Positions 48,408 through 56,519 of a stretch of 64,000 nt of DNA are shown one piece after another (within the stretch, counting starts at the first letter, position 1; every line of letters begins with the position of its first letter). A model generated the notes under the pieces. That model was given only the letters and a program-made list of their open reading frames with translations. It had not been told where the DNA came from and did not search any database. The DNA is from Thermincola ferriacetica. GTDB lineage: Bacteria; Bacillota; Thermincolia; Thermincolales; Thermincolaceae. The stretch is taken from NCBI RefSeq assembly GCF_001263415.1, contig NZ_LGTE01000001.1:1-64000 (forward strand), in the 5' to 3' direction. A program made the translations under genes and the position numbers.

Positions 48408-49824
48408 AGTAGTCACCTGTGTTGTTTTGTGGATTTGAAAAACCGGACAAGTATCTGGCGTAATCAATGATGTTTATTATGGATTGTACTTTAAGGTGCG
48501 GCTGATTTTTGGGAAAGACTTTACGGGACGGTTTAGAATTTACCTCGATTAGCCAAACATGACCTGTTTTGCTAATACCGACATCAAGGCCTAACTCGGC
48601 AAAGTTTCCCAGTTCTTCCTCCAGGGTTTTGTGTACGTTGCTGCCCAAGTCCAACAGTTTTTGCCGGATTTCACTGGTTTTCCAGTCCCCGAAAGTAAAG
48701 GACTCCCATACTTTTTCGATTGGTATAGCTGTCCCTCCGGCAGCAATATTCGGGAAAATGCTGTTTTCTGAAGCAACTCTGGCCACTGTAGCTGCTGTTG
48801 TCCACCGGCCGGACCCGTTTTTCTGAAGCAATACCCTAACGTCAAATACTCTTCCCTGGTAGGTTAGCAGGTCCAGGCCCTGCTGCACCACGTATAACCT
48901 GCGGCCAAGAAGTTTTGTGAGTTCAGTTTGCAGGGCCAGTCTGTCGGGCCAGATACCGCTTTGATTTTTTCGTTTTCTGCGGTATTGAAATTGAAAACCG
49001 GTAGGTACTTTTTCCAGTTTAATTATGTTGGCGCCCAGGCTGCCGTTGATAGGTTTGATATATACTTTGCCGTATTTGTTCAGGAATTCGGTTATGTCGC
49101 TAAAATTCCTGAGCAGCGCTGTTTGCGGTAAATATTCGACCATACCGGGGTTGCGGCTTAAAATGATGTGTGTTTCCCATTTATTCAGGAACCTTGGGTT
49201 AAAGTGGTGTAGACCGGGGACTTTTTGCAGGTTTTTAACCGTCTCATTAATCAAATCTTTGCGTTCGGAGCTGCGGTTCAGAACCCGGTTGTAAACTACA
49301 TCTGGAAATGGAAAGGTGTCTTTTCGCCACAATACATTTCCGTCAGGCAATGGTGTGGCAATGTACCCGTTTATTTTCCGATTGGGCCAATCAATGTCCT
49401 GAGGTGCAAAGGCAAAAGATATGACTCCGTATTCCCGGGCAATTTTCGAAAACAGTTGCAACATGGGTCTTTGTGTCGTGAAGGGAGGGATTCTGAGCCT
49501 TTTATTTCTGGTAATCAGGTAACCCAGGAAAGGGCCGATTTTTATTGTTTTTTTCGGCCTGTCAACCAGAGCCGATAAAGCAAGAGATTCCGGCAGATTA
49601 AGGTATTTGTAGGTAATTTTTGGTAAATAAAGCTGAACCCTGGGGCCAACTATTGAGTTGGTTGATTGGTTCAACCTGTACAGATTTACTTTAACTTCGT
49701 TGCAGCCGGCCTTTATGGTAAAAAGTTCGCTCTCCGTGCAGTCAAGGGCTTTGAACCCTTCTTCAGTGAGATAGGCTTTATCTGCAGTTTCTGTGGAGAT
49801 GGTTTTAATCTCCAAAAACAACAT
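48382..49824 (-). CDS. YheC/YheD-type ATP-grasp protein (long form)
   Basis: The 480-residue paralogue has an N-terminal domain (VQLYLPKITYKYLNLPESLA, ending IKIGPFLGYLI) and the ATP-grasp domain: FPDVVYNRVLNRSSE, HFNPRFLNKWETHIIL, VYIKPINGSLGANII, VVQQGLDLLTYQGRVFDV, LGLDVGISKTGHVWLIEVNS. The start lies three bases after the previous stop. Sequence identity to its neighbours is limited to these motifs, so the copies are old and likely specialised. Confidence 0.87.
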   Translation of the reverse strand: MLFLEIKTISTETADKAYLTEEGFKALDCTESELFTIKAGCNEVKVNLYRLNQSTNSIVGPRVQLYLPKITYKYLNLPESLALSALVDRPKKTIKIGPFLGYLITRNKRLRIPPFTTQRPMLQLFSKIAREYGVISFAFAPQDIDWPNRKINGYIATPLPDGNVLWRKDTFPFPDVVYNRVLNRSSERKDLINETVKNLQKVPGLHHFNPRFLNKWETHIILSRNPGMVEYLPQTALLRNFSDITEFLNKYGKVYIKPINGSLGANIIKLEKVPTGFQFQYRRKRKNQSGIWPDRLALQTELTKLLGRRLYVVQQGLDLLTYQGRVFDVRVLLQKNGSGRWTTAATVARVASENSIFPNIAAGGTAIPIEKVWESFTFGDWKTSEIRQKLLDLGSNVHKTLEEELGNFAELGLDVGISKTGHVWLIEVNSKPSRKVFPKNQPHLKVQSIINIIDYARYLSGFSNPQNNTGDYYESNLYTD

Positions 49825-49827
49825 GTT

Positions 49828-51234
49828 TTAAATCAGCTCCTGTTCATTGTTTTGCATTTTTCCGAAACCTGCCAGGTACAGGGCGTACTCGATTGGTCTG
49901 GAGACAGCCTGTTTGGTTAAATGGGCTGGCCCAATTTTGGTAAACACTGTACGGCCGGGAACCGCATTAAGTTCAATTAACCAGATTTTACCTGTGTTAT
50001 CTATGCCGACGTCTACCGCAATTTCACCGAATTGAAGACCGCTTACCTGCTCAACCCAACTACAGGTAAGAAAACAGAGATGTTCAATTTCGCTTTGCAT
50101 TTGATATGCTTTTTTCGCCCCAAAGAGGGCAGACAGTATTTGTTCTAAAGGCTGAGCCGTTCCGCCGGCATGTAAATTGGTAGTAATCGCATTAGAACCT
50201 CCTAACCGGGCCGCCATCCCTGTTAATCTCCACTTTCCGTCCAGGCCTTTTTGCATCAGGACCCTTACGTCGAAAGGTCTTGCCTGGTATTTGGCCAGGT
50301 TGAGGTCCTGCTGAACAATAAACTTTTTATTGAGCATCTGTTTATCCAGGAGATCCTGCCACATTTGGTCCAGGTTGCCGTAAACTGAGCGGTAAATCAC
50401 TTTCTTTTTCAGGTACTCACAGGTGTATGAATTTCTGTCACGCCTGACCCGCAATATACCTCTGCCTGAACTGCCGCCGGAAGGTTTAAGATAAACAGAA
50501 CTGTGACGCGCAATAAAGTTTTTGGCCGCTTCGGCTGCCTGAATATGTACCGTGGTAGGCAGATATCTCCGTAAAACGGCATGTTCGCTTAACCAGAGAT
50601 GAGTCCGCCACTTATCGAAAAATTTAGGGTTAAAAAACTTGTCGCCCCAGGCAGCCCGCAGATACCGCCGGACCTTTATGCTAGTCATTTTATGTGGTCC
50701 TTTTGGGAAGAGGCCCCTGTCGTAAAATACATCGGGCAGGGGAAGGGCCTTTTTTGTCCACCGCAGTCCGGTGGCGGATTTTTCCAGTACATGTCCGTAC
50801 GTAAAACCGGCGTTGATATTGAGGTCTTCGGGAGCAACAACATAAGTTAAGGCGTGTATTTTCCTGGAAACCTGACATAACTTTCCGAAATAGGAAGTCT
50901 GTTCGCTGAAAATTCTTCGGCCGGCCAGGTTTTTGTAACCATAGATAGCGATAAAGGGTCCCAGCCGCAGGGTACCCCTGCCCGGCAGGACCATCAGGTC
51001 CAGCTTTAGTTCCGGTGGTATATAAAGTTGTGCGGCGGTAGCCGGAGAAATTGATATGGTCTGGGGAAGAAAATTTGATTCTTTTAGGTTGGCCCTGGCC
51101 TGTCTGTTACCGGCAAATATGGTTACCGGTTGGTCCGGCTTAACCTGTAATGCAAGCAGAAGATGACCGGGGACAGAACAGGTTTCAGGCGCCAGGCTTG
51201 CATCCACCCTGATCGCGAAGTTTTCCGGTATCAT
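49828..51234 (-). CDS. YheC/YheD-type ATP-grasp protein, first of the operon
   Basis: The protein of about 468 residues has the same two-part layout: N-terminal beta domain ending LRLGPFIAIYGYK, then LPDVFYDRGLFPKGP, FFNPKFFDKWRTHLWL, VYLKPSGGSSGRGIL, IVQQDLNLAKYQARPFDVRV, IAVDVGIDNTGKIWLIELNA. The loop usually written GSLG is GSSG here, and the usual NR of the VVYNR motif is DR. I take the ATG at 51234; AGAGGGG lies 12 bases upstream. It follows a sigma-K/E-like promoter. Confidence 0.86.
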   Translation of the reverse strand: MIPENFAIRVDASLAPETCSVPGHLLLALQVKPDQPVTIFAGNRQARANLKESNFLPQTISISPATAAQLYIPPELKLDLMVLPGRGTLRLGPFIAIYGYKNLAGRRIFSEQTSYFGKLCQVSRKIHALTYVVAPEDLNINAGFTYGHVLEKSATGLRWTKKALPLPDVFYDRGLFPKGPHKMTSIKVRRYLRAAWGDKFFNPKFFDKWRTHLWLSEHAVLRRYLPTTVHIQAAEAAKNFIARHSSVYLKPSGGSSGRGILRVRRDRNSYTCEYLKKKVIYRSVYGNLDQMWQDLLDKQMLNKKFIVQQDLNLAKYQARPFDVRVLMQKGLDGKWRLTGMAARLGGSNAITTNLHAGGTAQPLEQILSALFGAKKAYQMQSEIEHLCFLTCSWVEQVSGLQFGEIAVDVGIDNTGKIWLIELNAVPGRTVFTKIGPAHLTKQAVSRPIEYALYLAGFGKMQNNEQELI

Positions 51235-51288
51235 GTAAATACTGAGCCCCTCTCTGTAAAAGGAAAAATTACGGTTCTTACCACACTT

Positions 51289-51297
51289 TATAGTATG
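51289..51297 (-). promoter_or_regulatory. Sigma-K/sigma-E-like -10 element for the ATP-grasp operon
   Basis: On the minus strand CATACTATA matches the sigma-K -10 pattern CATANNNTA and is close to the sigma-E pattern CATACANT. An ATA triplet 13 bases upstream could be the sigma-E -35. It lies about 55 bases ahead of the first ATP-grasp gene and after the cotE terminator. Confidence 0.5.
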
Positions 51298-51334
51298 TGA
51301 GAGGGCATAGTATTGATAGCATAGCATTGATAAT

Positions 51335-51371
51335 GAAACAAAAAAGCGTCCGGTTTTAGAGCAGACGCTTT
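51335..51371 (-). terminator. Terminator after the cotE pair
   Basis: On the minus strand AAAGCGTC (51371-51364) pairs with GACGCTTT (51350-51343) and is followed by TTTT-G-TTTC. It separates the cotE unit from the ATP-grasp unit. Confidence 0.8.
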
Positions 51372-51377
51372 CCTGGT

Positions 51378-51986
51378 TTATTTTATGTAATCATCTTCAT
51401 TTATGTCTTCGAGGTCACAGATATCATCAGGATATAATTCCTGAATAAATGTATTTATTTGCGGTGCAACCAGTTCTATACCGCCAGCCAGATAAGGATC
51501 CTGGGGCAGAAAATCGATGGTTTTGACAAATAACTTGGTAGTACCGATTACCTCTACTGCTAAACCCTGTTCAATTTCCAGTCGAATAATTTTTGATTGG
51601 CCGTCTTCCGTCAGGTAGGCTTTTTTGCACTTTGGCCGGGAAGTTATCTCTCCCCTGGCCTGGGCATCGTTAAAGTCTTCCTCAGCAAAAGTGGTAATCG
51701 GAATAGTTTCTATATAATCAATAGTCTTCTTGACAGAATTGGTGTCCTGGCCTGCTGCATACCATACGTGAAGGTCGTATTGTCCTTCTACTTTAACCAT
51801 TTTCCTGGCGCTGACAGATTCCAGCGGGACAGCGCTTTTCAGCCTGGCATTGGTTACGTAATGGCCGAGAATTTGAACCTCACCTGGTTCTGGAACTCTT
51901 ATGTTAACCACATTTTGTTGCTGAATCTGCCCTTTACCGCAGACAGCTTTGGTTATGATTTCCCGCATCAGGGGTTCGTTGGTCAT
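51378..51986 (-). CDS. cotE: CotE-type outer spore coat morphogenetic protein, copy 2
   Basis: The 202-residue protein has the CotE opening MREIITKAVCGKG, the middle GHYVTNARLKSAVPLESV and VKVEGQYDLHVWYAAG, and an acidic C-terminus (YPDDICDLEDINEDDYIK). CotE is laid on the forespore by the mother cell and recruits the outer coat. I use the ATG at 51986, seven bases after GGAGG. The C-terminal part is longer than in its neighbour. The two copies differ considerably. Confidence 0.88.
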   Translation of the reverse strand: MTNEPLMREIITKAVCGKGQIQQQNVVNIRVPEPGEVQILGHYVTNARLKSAVPLESVSARKMVKVEGQYDLHVWYAAGQDTNSVKKTIDYIETIPITTFAEEDFNDAQARGEITSRPKCKKAYLTEDGQSKIIRLEIEQGLAVEVIGTTKLFVKTIDFLPQDPYLAGGIELVAPQINTFIQELYPDDICDLEDINEDDYIK

Positions 51987-52011
51987 TTGCATTCCTCCTT
52001 CCGGATTAGCC

Positions 52012-52557
52012 TTAATAAATCCTGGCAGCGCTATTTCCGGGGATGGGGTATACCTGAACATAAACTTTGGTTTCACCGATTATTTCTGCGTAAAGTCCCA
52101 TTTCAATTTCCACTTTTATCTGGTTCTGACCGGAAACCAGGGTCCTTATACACTGCGGGGCTTTAGTAAGAATTGCCCTGGCGTCCATGGGCCCGATTAT
52201 CCCTTCGCTGATATCGTCTATAGGGATTATTTCGGTAAATTTAACAGTTTCTTTGGCTACATCGGTAGCCTGGTCGTTGTTGTAGGAATACCAAACGTTA
52301 ATGTCAAAGGTGCCGCTTACCCGGACGGTTTTCTTACCTGAGGGAGAAATTTCTGTCTTTAAGGGTTCAGTCAGCCTGTACCTGGTTATTGAAGATCCCA
52401 GAACACTGGAAGGAACTCTGCCGGCGGGGACGGGAAGGTATTCAACATACCTGAAATTTTGCTTTCCTGAACCACATACAGCCTTGGTTATAATCTCCCG
52501 GTAGTAATTTTGTTCCATGTTTTCACCTTTTTCGAGCTTGCCGTTAATTTCGGCCAT
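52012..52557 (-). CDS. cotE: CotE-type outer spore coat morphogenetic protein, copy 1
   Basis: The 181-residue protein shows YYREIITKAVCGSG, VLGSSITRYRLTEPL, VRVSGTFDINVWYSYNNDQA and VEIEMGLYAEIIGETKVYVQVY, all typical of CotE. The acidic tail of Bacillus CotE is missing; it ends shortly after the core domain. The ATG at 52557 follows GGAGGGG by eight bases; a second site (AAAAGGTGA) precedes an internal ATG at codon 14. Together with the following gene it forms a two-gene unit. Confidence 0.88.
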   Translation of the reverse strand: MAEINGKLEKGENMEQNYYREIITKAVCGSGKQNFRYVEYLPVPAGRVPSSVLGSSITRYRLTEPLKTEISPSGKKTVRVSGTFDINVWYSYNNDQATDVAKETVKFTEIIPIDDISEGIIGPMDARAILTKAPQCIRTLVSGQNQIKVEIEMGLYAEIIGETKVYVQVYPIPGNSAARIY

Positions 52558-52790
52558 TTAACAATCCCCTCCTAAATTTAGATTTTGGCCATTTTGCTAC
52601 GAGACAATATTTATTGGCCAAAACTTCATTACAAAGTATTGGCTCTTTTTCAACGACACCCCGCTTTCCCCAGTAGCTTTTTATGCTACAATATCATATG
52701 TTTGTGGTTAAAAGTTGGTGACACAAAAACTACACATAATTTTGTCCTTTTCCCAATATTTTTTTAAAAAATGATGCCGGGAGAAAGGCT
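52558..52790. other. Divergent promoter region between cotE and the 52791 gene
   Basis: CATATGATA on the minus strand (52694-52702) fits the sigma-K -10 pattern but lies about 140 bases from cotE. A perfect small hairpin GTAGC/GCTAC lies at 52672-52688. I cannot assign a -35 with confidence. No small gene is visible. Confidence 0.35.
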
Positions 52791-53954
52791 ATGCTAATAA
52801 TAAACAAAAGGAATTGGGCTGTTTTTGGCTGTTGTCTGGGACTGCTCTTTTGTCTTATCATATTTTTATACCTGTACAACCCGATAATAAAAATTGAACT
52901 TTCCGGCAATCAGGTACCGGGACAAATTGTTTTGAGCCAAAGTGAACAAAAGATGCTTATTCGGGAATTAACCCGTGCTCAATTTATCGGCCGAGGCGTT
53001 TGCCAAACGCCGCGATTAACTTTGTCCGTTCGGAAGAAAAAGGGAATGGATAGATATCTGATTGATAAGGACAATTTAATTTATGACTCAACAGGCCAAA
53101 TAGTGCAGCCCGGCAAAAAGTTACAAGAACTTTTAACAGCACTGGAGCAGAAATTAAGGGACCGCAGCTTATACGGAGAAATGATTGCCTGGTCGGAAGC
53201 GGACAAAATATTCCCCCGGTTGGCCAGGGCACAGGTACAGGACTTTGATTCACGCTTGGCTTTTTGGGTGCAGAGAAGGGCAGGACGGGCTCATGCCGAC
53301 GTTCAGCCGCTTACGGCCGAAGATACTGCTATTATGAAACAGATATACGGAGGAAAATGGAGCTGGAAGAGGCGCGCAATCCTGGTAAAGATCAAAGGCC
53401 GTAAACTGGCCGCATCCATGAACGGGATGCCCCATGGGGCGGGGGCCATTTCCGGGAATAATTTTCCCGGCCATTTCTGTATCCATTTTTATAATTCGAA
53501 AACCCATTCAGGACGGGTCAACCTGGAACACCAGGTCATGGTCTGGAAAGCTGCCGGTAAGTTTGGTGAAATGACCAGAAGGGCTGTCCCCAGGCGCATT
53601 ATGGAGGTTTTCTTTACTGCGGTGGACCAGGGCGAAGTCAATCTGGCGGAACAGCTAATGGCCATAAAGGACAAAAAAGAAAAAAGGGACCTGAATGAGA
53701 TTCTGCACAGGATAGAATGGCTTACGGTGAGTGGGTGCAAAGCTACGCAGGAATCTCCTGGACAAAGTGTTTTCCTGGTTAAACTGGAAGTGGGGTTGGA
53801 AAAGGAGCCGGGGAAATTGGAAAGAGAAGGTTACCTGCTACTTTGCAGAAGTAAGGGTGCGGCCCCGTGGAAAATAGACGGCAGCAGTTTGTTAAAACTA
53901 TTAAAAAGTCAGGAAAAAGTTCAATGGCCGGGAGGAATTAAGAGCCAGGGGTAA
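52791..53954 (+). CDS. Membrane-anchored conserved protein of unknown function
   Basis: The 387-residue protein has one N-terminal membrane helix (AVFGCCLGLLFCLIIFLYLY) and an outer region. Residues about 160-260 form a conserved Firmicute domain (RAGRAHADVQPLTAEDTAIMK, AASMNGMPHGAGAI, FPGHFCIHFYNSKTHSGRVN) with Cys and His residues that suggest a catalytic or metal site. Its function is not known to me. It lies next to spore coat genes and 12 bases before an ABC exporter. GGGAGAAAGGCT precedes the ATG. Confidence 0.7.
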   Translation: MLIINKRNWAVFGCCLGLLFCLIIFLYLYNPIIKIELSGNQVPGQIVLSQSEQKMLIRELTRAQFIGRGVCQTPRLTLSVRKKKGMDRYLIDKDNLIYDSTGQIVQPGKKLQELLTALEQKLRDRSLYGEMIAWSEADKIFPRLARAQVQDFDSRLAFWVQRRAGRAHADVQPLTAEDTAIMKQIYGGKWSWKRRAILVKIKGRKLAASMNGMPHGAGAISGNNFPGHFCIHFYNSKTHSGRVNLEHQVMVWKAAGKFGEMTRRAVPRRIMEVFFTAVDQGEVNLAEQLMAIKDKKEKRDLNEILHRIEWLTVSGCKATQESPGQSVFLVKLEVGLEKEPGKLEREGYLLLCRSKGAAPWKIDGSSLLKLLKSQEKVQWPGGIKSQG

Positions 53955-53966
53955 TAATACTACTAT

Positions 53967-54827
53967 ATGCCGATAATTGAGACAGAAAAACTGACCAAGG
54001 AATTTAAAGTGTTTAACAGAAGAGAAGGGCTGCTGGGGGCTGTTTATGATCTCTTTTCCAGGCGCTATCACACCGTTAAGGCAGTGCATGAGTTAGATTT
54101 TACCGTGGAAGAGGGGGAGATGGTAGGATATATTGGCGCCAATGGCGCCGGTAAGTCTACGACTATTAAAATGCTGACGGGTATTCTAACGCCTACCTCC
54201 GGCAAAGTTATGGTTAACGGCTATTCGCCATTTAAAGAACGCGAAAAATGCACCCGGGGTATAGGGGTGGTCTTTGGCCAGCGCAGTCAGTTATGGTGGG
54301 ATATTGCTGTCATAGAATCTTTTAAATTGCTGCGGAGGATTTACGAAGTACCTGAAAAGGCATTTCGCAGGCGTCTGGCAGATTTTACCGAAATTCTCGA
54401 CCTAGGGCCCCTTTTAAACCTGCCGGTCCGTAAGTTAAGCCTGGGGCAGCGGATGAGATGCGAACTGGCGGCTGCACTACTGCACAATCCGCCGCTCCTG
54501 TTTTTGGATGAACCGACAATTGGGCTGGACGTGCTAGCCAAAGAAAAGATAAGGGATTTTCTAAAGAGAATAAATAAGGAAGAGAATACCACCATCCTTT
54601 TGACCACCCATGATCTGGGGGATATCGAAGCTCTGTGCCCGCGGGTCGCCATCATTGACCACGGCCGGATGATTTATGACGGAACCCTGGAGTCGCTTTT
54701 GAAAAGGTGGGGGCAGAAGGAACTGGAGGACATAGTAAAATTAATCTACCAGGGTTACCGGCCGGAAGGGGGGGACCCTGGTGAACACCAACAAATTCCT
54801 GCTCTACCTGGAATTAATCAGGCTTGA
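53967..54827 (+). CDS. ABC-2 type exporter ATP-binding protein
   Basis: The 286-residue ATPase has Walker A GANGAGKST, signature LSLGQRMRCELAAALL, Walker B LLFLDEPTIGLD, and switch His in TTHDLGD. The N-terminal extension (EFKVFNRREGLLGAVYDLFSRRYHT) is typical of the subgroup paired with two ABC-2 permeases, as here. It probably exports a lipid, polysaccharide or peptide. The downstream permease gene overlaps its end by 47 bases. The ribosome site is weak. Confidence 0.9.
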   Translation: MPIIETEKLTKEFKVFNRREGLLGAVYDLFSRRYHTVKAVHELDFTVEEGEMVGYIGANGAGKSTTIKMLTGILTPTSGKVMVNGYSPFKEREKCTRGIGVVFGQRSQLWWDIAVIESFKLLRRIYEVPEKAFRRRLADFTEILDLGPLLNLPVRKLSLGQRMRCELAAALLHNPPLLFLDEPTIGLDVLAKEKIRDFLKRINKEENTTILLTTHDLGDIEALCPRVAIIDHGRMIYDGTLESLLKRWGQKELEDIVKLIYQGYRPEGGDPGEHQQIPALPGINQA

Positions 54828-55587
54828 GTTTATCCGTATGCTGGCTTACCGGTCCACTTACCTGACCGGGATTTTCAATTACGCTATCCAGATAGGGGCT
54901 TATTACTTTTTATGGGAAGCCATCTACATCAACCGGAAGAGCCTGGCCGGGCTACAGAAGGAACAAATGTTAACCTATGTAATTATCGCCTGGGTAGTCC
55001 GGTCTTTTTACTTTAACAACCTGGACCAGAAGATTACGAAAGAAATCCTCGACGGAAGCGTGGCAATAGAACTGATCAGGCCTTACCGTTATGATACGGT
55101 GAAACTGGCCCGTAGTTTGGGAGAAGCTCTTTTCCGGCTCTTCTTTTTTTCCCTGCCCAGCGGTCTTTTTATTTACCTGCTGCGGCCTTTTTCATTGCCG
55201 CAGTCCTCGACAACCTGGGGCATTTTTGCTGCCGCTATGTTCGGGAGTTATCTTATAAACGCGCAAATAGCGCTCCTATTTGGATATTCCGCTTTTTTTA
55301 CCCACTCGACCAGTGGCGTGTTGCGGGCCAAAAGAGTGGTAACAGATCTTTTATCAGGCCTGATTTTGCCTATCAGCTTTTATCCGGACTGGGCCCAGAA
55401 GGCTTTGGCTTACTTACCCTTTCAGACTATCAGCTACCTGCCCAATCTGATATTTTTAGAAAGGCTGCAGGGCTTGGCGGCTTTAAAAATATTGGTTCTG
55501 CAGGCTTTTTGGGTTGTGGCCCTCTATATATTAAACCGTATAGTATGGAGAATTGCCATTGGTCATGTAGTGGTGCACGGAGGGTAG
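54781..55587 (+). CDS. ABC-2 family permease, first of two
   Basis: The 268-residue protein has six hydrophobic segments and matches the ABC-2 permease subgroup found in pairs (LELIRLEFIRMLAYRSTYLTG; ITKEILDGSVAIELIRPYRY). It starts at GTG 54781 after GGGGGGG, inside the ATPase gene. With the second permease it forms a heterodimeric channel. Confidence 0.85.
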   Translation: MNTNKFLLYLELIRLEFIRMLAYRSTYLTGIFNYAIQIGAYYFLWEAIYINRKSLAGLQKEQMLTYVIIAWVVRSFYFNNLDQKITKEILDGSVAIELIRPYRYDTVKLARSLGEALFRLFFFSLPSGLFIYLLRPFSLPQSSTTWGIFAAAMFGSYLINAQIALLFGYSAFFTHSTSGVLRAKRVVTDLLSGLILPISFYPDWAQKALAYLPFQTISYLPNLIFLERLQGLAALKILVLQAFWVVALYILNRIVWRIAIGHVVVHGG

Positions 55588-55589
55588 AA

Positions 55590-56393
55590 GTGTTTAGGAG
55601 ATTCCTGTGGTACTGTCAGATATTTTTGGGTTATTCCGCCCAATATTTAAAAACAAAAATGGCTTACAGAACTGATTTTCTCTTTTATATTTTATCAGAT
55701 TTCTTGCTGCAGTCCATGAACCTGGTTTTTATCCTGGTAGTTTTCCGGCACGTGGACCAGATCAGGGGATGGTCCAGGGAAGAAATGCTCTTTATCTACG
55801 GGTTTTTTATGGTACCCTTTGGCTTTTACAGCGGGTTTTTTAACCATCTGTTTGATGTCCCTGAGAAGTATGTAATGGAAGGACAGTTGGACAGGATTCT
55901 GGTCAGGCCTTTAAATTCATTATTTCAAGTAATCATGGAGACCATGAATTTGGAATTAATTGCCGGTATTATACCGGGTCTGGTCATCATGGGTTACGCG
56001 GCGGCTTCCCTGAAATTACAGTGGTATTGGTGGGATATCCCGCTGTTTTTGGTTATGGTTTTGGGGGCCACCTTAATTTACGCTGGCATTTATGTCACCC
56101 TGGCCAGCCTGGGTTTTTGGTTTGAAGGGCGGATGGGACTGATGCCGATGGTTTACAACCTGTCGAACTATGGGCGGTATCCTGTTAATGTCTATAAAGG
56201 AATACTGCGGTTTATACTTACCTGGGTACTGCCCTTTGCTTTTGTAGGATTCTACCCTTCCACCATTTTGATGCGCCGCAGGGAATATTATGCCTATGCC
56301 TTGCTAACGCCTTTGGTTGGCCTAATATTTTTCACCACGGCATATTTTATATGGTCGCGAGGTATAAAACGTTATTTGAGTACAGGTAGCTGA
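55590..56393 (+). CDS. ABC-2 family permease, second of two
   Basis: The 267-residue protein has six hydrophobic segments and shares with its partner the opening pattern (FLGYSAQYLKTKMAYRTDFL) and the internal DRILVRPLNSLFQV. The start is GTG at 55590, six bases after GGAGGG and two bases past the previous stop. The substrate is unknown. Confidence 0.85.
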   Translation: MFRRFLWYCQIFLGYSAQYLKTKMAYRTDFLFYILSDFLLQSMNLVFILVVFRHVDQIRGWSREEMLFIYGFFMVPFGFYSGFFNHLFDVPEKYVMEGQLDRILVRPLNSLFQVIMETMNLELIAGIIPGLVIMGYAAASLKLQWYWWDIPLFLVMVLGATLIYAGIYVTLASLGFWFEGRMGLMPMVYNLSNYGRYPVNVYKGILRFILTWVLPFAFVGFYPSTILMRRREYYAYALLTPLVGLIFFTTAYFIWSRGIKRYLSTGS

Positions 56394-56435
56394 AAAAGAG
56401 AAATTGCCTCCAGCGCTAAATTGCAATGTGGGCAT

Positions 56436-56468
56436 AAAGTTCCTCCTTTTGGGGGAACTTTTATTATA
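56436..56468 (+). terminator. Terminator of the ABC-2 exporter operon
   Basis: AAAGTTCCTCC (56436-56446) pairs with GGGGGAACTTT (56451-56461, one wobble) around TTTT, followed by a T-rich run. Confidence 0.85.
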
Positions 56469-56519
56469 TATAAAGAAGTTGCGCAGGTAAACTCGAGTAT
56501 GTTTAACGGGGGAAAAGAT

